A DNA stretch of 64,000 bases, taken from Theocolax elegans (taxonomy: Eukaryota; Arthropoda; Insecta; Hymenoptera; Cerocephalidae). Positions 56,839 through 64,000 of this stretch are shown one piece after another. The stretch spans positions 38,506,905 through 38,570,904 of the forward strand of contig CM047427.1 of NCBI GenBank assembly GCA_026168455.1, in the 5' to 3' direction. The notes beneath the pieces are model-generated. The model had not been told where the DNA came from and ran no database searches. It saw nothing but the letters and a program-made list of their open reading frames with translations. Made by a program: the position numbers and the translations under genes. How positions within the stretch are numbered: the stretch's first letter is position 1; every line of letters starts with the position of its first letter.

Positions 56839-59830
56839 TTTTTTTTTTTTTGAAAGGGGAGGTGGAGGATAAAAATCTTCAAAAGACACCCTATAAATGT
56901 AGAGTAGTGTCGGATTTATCTAAATAGACGCCTACCAACTAAAAACCACCACCTCATATTATGGGATGCCAGCTAATTAGCTCTAATCCCTATGTTTTGA
57001 ATTTGGCGGATGGAAGGGGCCTACTCGAAAAGACTGGGTCACTGACGCATTGCCTGCGAAACTAGGTAAATTGTGTAAAGGGGGAGAGTTACCTGACGAG
57101 ATAGCAGGGCCTTGGAATTTTGTCGTAGGATTTGGGGGCGTAATCTGTGATAGCTTTGATGCTTGGATTGGAGTGATTTAATAGGGTGGTGCTAAGATTT
57201 GTCGCGTGAGAGGCGGCTATTTCGGGGATGGTAGGAGCGTTAGTTTCGCGTAAAACTAGAGAGTTTCGGAAGAACCAGGGGATGCGAAGGGATGATCTTA
57301 GGAGACGCATGTACGTGCTTTGTAGCTTATTAAGTCTGTGCGGAGGGGCACATCCCCATATGGGAATTGCGTACGAGAAGATGCTACGAATGAGGGCATT
57401 GAAGGCACGAAGTTTGGTTTGGCTTGAAATTTTTGGATTTAAAAAGAAGGGTTTAAGTTAGAAGAATACGCTTAAGGCTTTGTTTCTGGTGATATTGATG
57501 TGGGGAATCCAGGAGAGTTTTCGATCGAGAGTGACGCCCAGATATTTGGCAGACGGGCTCCAATGGATAGGTCGAGAGTTAATAATGAAGTTAGGGGGAC
57601 TTTTAATCCTATGATGGGAGAAGAAGAAGGCGACTGATTTCGTTTCGTTGATGGATAGTCTCGAGGATCGGTACCATTCGAGTAGAATGGGTAAGAATTT
57701 CCTGATTTTGGAGGAGCTTGCGGCTATTTGTTTACTGGTGTCAAGAAGGGCTATATCGTCAGCGTAGAAGGCTGTGATGATGGGGGATTGAGAGGGAAGG
57801 TCGTGGCAGTATAGATTAAAGAGGAGGGGTGAGAGTTTAGAGCCTTGTGGAACTCCAGCTGTGATGTGGTGTGGGGAGGAGAATGATTTGCCTACCCGGA
57901 CGCGGAAAGTGCGACCAGAGAGGAAGGATTTGGTAATGCCTATTAGGTAGTGGGGGAAGTTGAGGATAATGAGTTTGTGAAAAAAACCTTCGTGCCAAAC
58001 TCTGTCGAAGGCTTGTTGAACGTCTAGGAGGAGCATTGTGGGGTGGGGTCTTTTATTCAGGTTGTTAGCAATGTATTCAGTGACCCTTAGGAGTTGGTGG
58101 GCGGTTCCGTGCTTGGGTCTGAATCCGTGTTGGAAGTCTGGGAGGAGATTGTTACCCATGGTATGTTTGGTGAGATGGGAGAGGATAATACTTTCGGCGA
58201 TTTAGCTCAGGGAGTTAAGAAGGATAATTGGCCTGTAGCTGGAGGGGTCCGAAAGTGATTTATTGCCTTTGGGGAAGCAGATAATGGTGGCTTCTTTCCA
58301 AGCGGTAGGGAAGTTCTGTTGGCGGAACATGGCGTTTATTATATTAGTTAGGGTGGCGATATGTTTGCGGGGGAGAAGTTTTAAGGCTTTAAACCGTATG
58401 TTGTCAGCTCCGGGCGCTTTTTTGTTTTTGGACGCGAGGATATGGGTGAGGATTTCGGACGGTGAGGCGGGTTTAATTGGGTTGATGGAGGGGGTAGGGG
58501 AGCTGTTTTGGATTTGTTGTGTGATTTGCTGGTGAAGTGATAAGAGGCAGGGCTGGGGAGTGGGGAGTATTGGTTTGAGATAGATTTGGCGAAGATATTG
58601 GCTTTTTCTTCCTCAAGGTAATAGTGATTATTATCTGCGATTACCGCAGGGAGTTGGGGGGAGCGGTTTCGTAACGCACGTGTTACTTTTCGAAGGCTTC
58701 GTGGGTGGGATTCAGCTTCTTCAAGGAAGTCGTTAAAGGTGGAATTGCGGATGTCTGCTAGGCGGGCACTCAGTTTGTGTTGGAGGGCGTTTAGTTTGCG
58801 TTTGAGGGAAGGGATGCGGAGATGCTGCCAGAGGCGGCGAACGCGGTTTTTGTCTTTTATGAGTTGGGTGGCATCGATAGGTAGGTTTTGGAATTTTTTG
58901 GGTTTGGTTTGGGGGGAAGTAGCTTGGGAGATGGCGGAATTGATTTCGTCGGTGAGGCTGGTGACCGCTTGGTCAATATCTGGGATGGTACGGATGGTGG
59001 GGCATTTGAATTGTGAGGTTTCAAGGAAATATCTGACCAGGATCCAGTCGGTGGAAGAGGGGGGAGGGAGGGTTTGGATAGAATGAGTAGGTATTTTGAG
59101 GATAATTGGGAGGTGATCAGAGCTTAGTTCATGGATGACTTGTGGATCGGAGTTTATGGTTAAGTTTTTTGTTAGGAAGAGGTCAAGGATGTCGGGGAGG
59201 GAGTCTTTTTTATTCGGTATGTGGGTGGGTTCGTTGGGAGCTTCTATTAGATAATGGTATTTAAGGGACGACTTTAGGAACGAAATGCCGGCTGTGTTGT
59301 TATAACGGCAACCCCAGGTTATGTGCTTTGCGTTAAGATCGCCTGCACAGATGGTGGGGGAGTTGTGTTTGAGGATTTCTTCGATTTCTTTGATCGGGAG
59401 TTTAGAACTGCGTGGAGAGTACGCAGAGATAATTTTTAGTGGGCCATTAGAGTGGTTTATTTCAATGCCTATGGTTTCAGAAGAGTGGGGAGTTTTGATA
59501 GGTTTGTGGCGGATTGATTTGTGGACTAGAATAGCCACACCGCCTCCGGGGAATTTGTTCGGTCTTTGTGGTGGGTGATATAGTTTGGGATATACAGCTT
59601 TTTGAGGGGGGTGAGATGTGTTTCGGAGATGCAAGCGACTAGAATGTTGTGTGATTCTAGAGACGATTGAAGTTCTAGAGTTTTGAAATTTGCGAGAATG
59701 CCGCAGGCATTCCAGGAGAGAATGGAGACGATTTGAGTGTTGTTTGGGTCCATTATTATTTGTGAGAAACGGCGAGAGTTCGTTTATGATGTTGGAGAAG
59801 GAGGTTTGAAAGGTTCGGAGTGTTTGGCTT
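56839..59830 (-). mobile_element. Jockey-type non-LTR retrotransposon, 5' truncated
   Basis: On the minus strand ORF2 runs from 59753 to 57089. A 3' UTR follows down to an A tail (the T run near 56840-56851). ORF1 is missing; the sequence right of ORF2 (59754-59830) is short and abuts foldback copy 3. Confidence 0.85.
57089..59753 (-). pseudogene. Jockey-type ORF2: endonuclease and reverse transcriptase
   Basis: Start at Met 59753 (MDPNNTQIVSILSWNACGIL; N of the endonuclease), then VACISETHLTP (Glu). After a shift near 59590 come GGGVAILVHKSI, CAGDLNAKHITWGC (G-D-L-N), DILDLFLTKN and ELSSDHLPIIL (S-D-H), completing the APE-type endonuclease. The RT begins after a second shift near 58390: ATLTNIINAMFRQQNFPTAWK, SSYRPIILLNSLS with a stop (TAA near 58204), FQHGFRPKHGTAHQLL, LLLDVQQAFDRVWH, AGVPQGSKLSPLLFNLY and AFYADDIALLD (catalytic). 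YLGVTLDRKLSW and, past a stop at 57458, RAFNALIRSIFSYAIPIWGC and MRLLRSSLRIPWF follow. Two shifts and two stops break about 890 codons, so it is close to intact. Confidence 0.92.
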
Positions 59831-60509
59831 ACAAGGAGAGGTCACACCCTCTGGAAAACGGATCCTTACCAAACTCTAGGATATAATTTCTACTATAAAA
59901 TCATGCAGAAAGCCGGAGTTTTAGTGTCCAATGGCCATTTTTACGATAGATATAAGCAAATAATGAAAAATCTCGCCAAAAAAACCGTTCAGTTTGAACG
60001 CTTATAACTCAGAAACAATTAAAGATGTATGTATAAACTAAATTTTAAAAGAAAGCTGAGGTCGAGTAGATACGTTTTGAAAAAAAGGAAGCTCAAATAT
60101 TTTAATATGGTCCAAAGTTATGGGAAAAATAAGAATTAGACGAAATTTTATCGAAAATTTAAAGTTACAATTTAATGATTTTTATAGCCCAAAATTTCGT
60201 CTAATTCTTATTTTTCCCATAACTTTGGACCATATTAAAATATTTGAGCTTCCTTTTTTTCAAAACGTATCTACTCGACCTCAGCTTTCTTTTAAAATTT
60301 AGTTTATACGTACATCTTTAATTATTTTTGAGTTATAAGCGTTCAAACTCAACGGTTTTTTCGGCGAGATTTTTCATTATTTGCTTATATCTATCGTAAA
60401 AATGGCCATTGGACACTAAAACTCCGGCTTTCTGCTTGATTTTATAGTAGAAATTATATCCTAGAGTTTGGTAAGGATCCGTTTTCCAGAAAGTGTGACC
60501 TCTCCTTGT
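59831..60509. repeat. Foldback palindromic element, copy 3
   Basis: Ends are ACAAGGAGAGGTCACACCCT and the inverse with a small change (AAGTGTGACCTCTCCTTGT). Arms of about 330 bp are nearly perfect inverses around a centre at about 60170. Order and words match copies 1 and 2 (GGAAAACGGATCCTTACC, CATGCAGAAAGCCGGA, TGTCCAATGGCCATTTTTACG) at a lower identity. Confidence 0.9.
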
Positions 60510-61656
60510 TAGTATCTATCGTATTTTTCTTTTAATTTTTTGTCGTGCACTTTTGTATGCTTTTTTAGTATTCCAACTTTTACCAATATCGTGAACTTAT
60601 GAATCTGCACCGCATATCTTAGGACACAGTCCAGTTTTTACAAATTTAAATTAAATCGTTGTTGTCTGTTGACAAAGAGAGGTTATGTTTCAACTCGTAT
60701 TTTTCAAAATTTAACGATATTTTATCATTAATTCAACTTTTATACTTGTTATACACTTAAAATGTATAGTAAAAATATGCCTCTAACCTGTTTTCTAGCT
60801 GTCATTATGTTAAGTAATTGGAATTAAGCAAATAATGCACCCAACATTCAGTGTCGGTACAGTACAATGTATTTGAAAGTACCATGTGCGTGCGGCAAAC
60901 GGCCCGATCGTGCACGCACCTCCTATAGAATACGTCGCCTATTCAACCACGAATGAAATAAAACATATTTTAATAAGCTGGAAACGCTTAGCATCGCCAC
61001 CTACTGGTGGATTTTCAAACTACGTAGCTAAACTTTTTCTTACTCTTCGGTCTACTAAATTACACATTTTTAGAAGGAATGAATATCTTTTTTATTCTTC
61101 ATTTAATTTTTCAATCGATTATGTATTCCTCTAGTTTTTACTGAAAAATGATTCTAAGATAATGTAAAATGTTGCCTCTACTTTGTTTCTTGATGTTTGT
61201 AATTGCAATCAATATTTATTTCCATCGCAAATATCTAGTACCAGCTTCCCAACGTCTTTGTATCAATCGTATTTTTCAATTTATTTCTTCGTCGTTCACT
61301 TTTGATTGTTTTTTTTAGTATTCCAACATTTACCAATATCGTGAAATTGTGCATCTGCACTGTATTTGTTAGAAATCTATCCAGTTTTTACAATACTCAA
61401 TTAAATCATTGTTGCCTGTTAACTAAGAGAGGTCATGTTTGAGATCATATTTTTCAAATCATAAGCACATTTTAGCACTGTTCAAACTTTTGTACTTATA
61501 ATTTATTTAATATATTTATTAGAAATATGCTTCCACTGCGTTTATAGGTTGTCATTGTATTAAATAATAGTAATAGGAGAAATAGTGGGTGTAATATACA
61601 GATGTCGGCATAGTAGGATTTAATTCAGGTACGTCATCCCCTTAAAGATAGCGGAT
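60510..61656. repeat. Diverged direct repeats of about 350 bp
   Basis: 60517-60870 and 61257-61600 share words in the same order: AGTATTCCAAC, TTTACCAATATCGTGAA, TCCAGTTTTTACAA, AAATCRTTGTTG, AAGAGAGGT and AAATATGC. They are about 740 bp apart. The spacer holds a hairpin (GTGCGTG 60886-60892, CACGCAC 60913-60919) related to the one at 56479. No coding is supported. Confidence 0.6.
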
Positions 61657-61841
61657 TTCAGAGAATATTGAATCTAATATTAGAAAATTTATCAAAGAAT
61701 GGAGAGAATGTAATTATTAATGGGCATAATATTTGACAAGAAATTTAAATGGAAGCACATAAATTACGTGAACAAATACGTCATGAAGTTTCACGTCATC
61801 TTGTATGTGTAAAAATTGATCATATAACAAGATTAAATAGA

Positions 61842-63053
61842 AAAGAAGTATTTGTAGATTAGGTATTGTATCGATAATTGATGAACACACTGTATTGTTT
61901 ACATTACATTGCAACGTTTCGATGGAAATTCTCCATCCTCTTCAGGCATTACCTTTATTACACATATTTTACATTAGATTAGAATAACAAGATTGAATAT
62001 ACATATATTATAATTATTACATTGGTAACTTACTACACGTCAATATTCATTAAAAATTATAAAAATTCTTTCGTAGTATCTCTGAATCGTTGCACTATGA
62101 ATTAAAGACAAAGTATAATAAATACATATTCTCGAAGATAAGTATTGCACAGAAATTAAGGTTATATAGCCAACATTTACCTCTCCTTTATGTGATTTAC
62201 ACATTATTATAAAAATAGAAATCAATAAAATAATATAAATAAATAGATAAACAATAAATAAATAAATAAATAAACAATTGGAACAAAACACAACGTAGTT
62301 AACACAAAGAAAAAGCAGTCAGGTAAACACGAATGAAAACATGACAGACGGTTATTATATGAGTCATTTAAATCTTATTGACATGCGCAATTATGTATTA
62401 ATTATGACTAAATTGATATTGTAATAATATACCAGAGAGTGTCTTTTGCGAGTTGTAACCACACGAGTGATATGTTGTTTTTTTGAGTTCTGTTTAAATT
62501 TGCCTTGAAAAGGGACGGCGAAAAAACGTCCGAAACTTCGGCAAAAATGTAACTTCTATTAACATCTATTAACAACTGTTGTTCGTGACGATCAATAAAG
62601 ATACTATTTTACTAAAGATTACTTGGACGAACGTCAAATTCATTTAAACAATATACTTTGGCATTGGATCACTTATATGCTGTTTTTCATATTAATACAC
62701 GATTACGAAAAGTGGGAGACATGGACGAATGTACACAGACGAGGTCGATGACACTACGCAGAACAACATCCTCCGATGGTTCAACGAACTCGCACGACGA
62801 TTTGACTAAATTGATATTGTAATAATATACCTGAGAGAGTGTCTTTTGCGAGTTGTAACCGCACGAGTGATATGTTGTTTTTTTGAGTTCTGTTTAAATT
62901 TGCCTTGGAAAGGGACGGCGAAAAAACGTCCGAAACGTCGGCAAAAATGTAACTTCTATTAACATCTATTAACAACTGTTGTTCGTGACGATCAATAAAG
63001 ATACTTTTTTACTAAAGATTACTTGGTCGAACGATAAATTCATTTAAACAATA
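61842..63053. mobile_element. Penelope-like non-autonomous insertion with direct terminal repeats
   Basis: This interrupts the hAT coding frame between near-copies of ACAAGATTAAATAGA (61827-61841) and TAAGATTGTATAGA (63054-63067), a target duplication of about 14 bp. Two direct repeats of about 250 bp (62405-62653 and 62803-63055) flank only 150 bp. Each carries GGGACGGCGAAAAAACGTCC-GAAAC and then the tail TTCGTGACGATCAATAAAGA. A third, inverse block (61911-61955) reads on the minus strand CTGAAGAGGATGG, CCATCGAAACG. Such stem-GAAAC motifs are typical of Penelope-like terminal repeats. Confidence 0.65.
61911..61960 (-). ncRNA. Hammerhead-like motif of Penelope type
   Basis: On the minus strand CUGAAGA (N7 may vary in the consensus) is followed by a 6-bp stem (GAUGGA/UCCAUC region) and GAAAC. 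One extra G sits between the core and stem II, and stem III is not convincing. A decayed hammerhead is likely. Confidence 0.45.
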
Positions 63054-63934
63054 TAAGATTGTATAGATCTTTAATGGGAGTAAATATACAATATTATAAA
63101 TCGGGAAAATTAATTTTACGAAACATCTGTACAAAAGAGATCTTTGAATCCCACACTGCAGAAAACATAAAAAAAGAATTGATGTACGAACTTCAGAAAG
63201 TTGGAATTCATTTAAATCTTATTTATAGTATTACAACTGACAATGTAGCAAATATTGTCAAAAGTAAAATTGCTAAATGATCATTCGAGCTTTTTAACTT
63301 ATCTGGAATAAATGCAAAAAATAATAGTGTCTCAAACCATGATGCCAGTGATGATGAAAATAGTGACAGAGAAAACAGTGATGAAGAAAACGAAAGCGAT
63401 ATTGTCGATGATGAAAACGAAGAGTTTGAATATAATGAAATAAACATTGTATTAAATAAAATAATAATGTTTTGGAGACTACTTTCATAATTTACCAAAT
63501 ACTTGTATTGAAGTTGTCATATTCGGGCAGAGGTTTGTCGCACATACTTACAACTTGCTGTTGATGATGTTCTGAAGATTGCTGAAGTAAATACATTGTT
63601 AATAGCTGTCATAAATCTTGTTAAAAAGCTTCGTACGCCTACAATTTGTAGTATTCTCATTGTAATAGAAACAAATAAGTTCGTACTTGATAATAAAACG
63701 TGTTGGCACTTAACATTTGATATGGCCAAGAGTCTTTTGGAATTTAAAACAACGCCCTCGCAAATATCGTTTGCTTTAAAAAAAAATAAAAAATTTGTTA
63801 TAATGTCAGTGGCATGATTTACAAGTATTTGTTGATACAATGTCACCCTTAAATTAACAGCAAATAATTACAAAGTGAAGAGTTAGAAGTTGGAGACTTT
63901 GTTGAAGCTTGGCTACTTTGTAAAAATTAAATTA

Positions 63935-64000
63935 AAGCACATAAATTACGTGAACAAATACGTCATGAAGTTTCACGTCATCTTGTATGTGTAAAAATTG
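63935..64000 (+). repeat. Start of a tandem copy of the hAT region
   Basis: 63935 to the end of the window repeats 61753-61818 exactly over at least 60 bp (AAGCACATAAATTACGTGAA onward). Offset 2,182 bp, so the hAT relic appears to be tandemly duplicated beyond the edge. Confidence 0.85.

Larger units (their letters stand above)
61657..63935 (+). pseudogene. hAT-type transposase relic, split by an insertion
   Basis: Left part (61657-61841): SGFQRILNLILENLSKNGEN and, after a frame change, AHKLREQIRHEVSRHLVCVK with IDHITRL. Right part (63055-63935): RLYRSLMGVNIQYYKSGKLI, HTAENIKKELMYELQKVGIH and LIYSITTDNVANIVK (the T-T-D-N of the DDE core). An acidic insert follows (SDDENSDRENSDEENESD), then CRTYLQLAVDDVLK, VKKLRTP, VLDNKTCWHLTFDMAKSLLE and EELEVGDFVEAWL. 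This order matches hAT (ZBED-type) transposases, which make 8-bp duplications. Frameshifts and the insertion at 61842-63053 inactivate it. Confidence 0.85.

Overview
The window looks like repeat-packed, AT-rich chromosomal DNA of an arthropod, most likely an insect and possibly a hymenopteran. The one stretch of ordinary host gene I can support is a short exon (20375-20623, + strand) with clear splice signals. Its product matches the C-terminal WAPL domain of the cohesin-release factor Wapl. Almost everything else is mobile DNA, much of it broken and nested. The organism call rests on the mix of element families and the look of the WAPL exon; it is an inference.

Layout. 1-8450: a decayed Jockey/CR1-like non-LTR element (minus), a long palindromic foldback, a Polinton-type DNA polymerase B relic (plus), a gag-like ORF1 relic (minus) and a plus-strand fragment of the first non-LTR family, itself ending in a second foldback. 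9550-11150: a piggyBac transposase relic (minus) split by a 505-bp insertion that carries an apparently intact hammerhead ribozyme. 12185-19240: a long non-LTR element (minus; PHD-type ORF1, endonuclease, RT) split by a TTAA-flanked Kolobok/Mutator-like DNA transposon (14320-17007). 20375-20623: WAPL exon. 22851-30231: an R1-clade element (minus) sitting between TG-rich tracts, whose 3' UTR was hit by a second TTAA-flanked transposon (22891-27726) that then underwent an internal 2.03-kb tandem duplication. 31720-33085: gag-like sequence. 33250-38945: a Ty3/gypsy element (minus) with gag, protease, RT, RNase H and integrase in order.

37759-44303 is a 3.27-kb tandem duplication that joins gypsy gag, a hammerhead-bearing repeat and a Helitron helicase piece; 43836-44727 holds a longer Helitron helicase end. 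44829-46030 is a minisatellite of about 100-bp period. 45974-55735 is a large tandem duplication (about 6.1 kb offset) containing microsatellites, a Penelope-like terminal region, a tRNA-derived SINE and a 27-bp satellite. 56839-59753: a Jockey element (minus). 59831-60509: a third foldback. 61660-64000: a hAT transposase relic split by a Penelope-like insertion.

The main novelty candidate is a repeat family whose copies combine a conserved leader encoding TLDDFH, a hammerhead ribozyme (or a decayed stem-GAAAC version of it) and a GATCAATAAA tail. One copy (10050-10115) keeps the catalytic core, both flanking stems and an 8-bp loop I-loop II complementarity. Caution: several tandem copies differ almost only in homopolymer length, so some frameshifts and perhaps some duplications may be sequencing or assembly errors.
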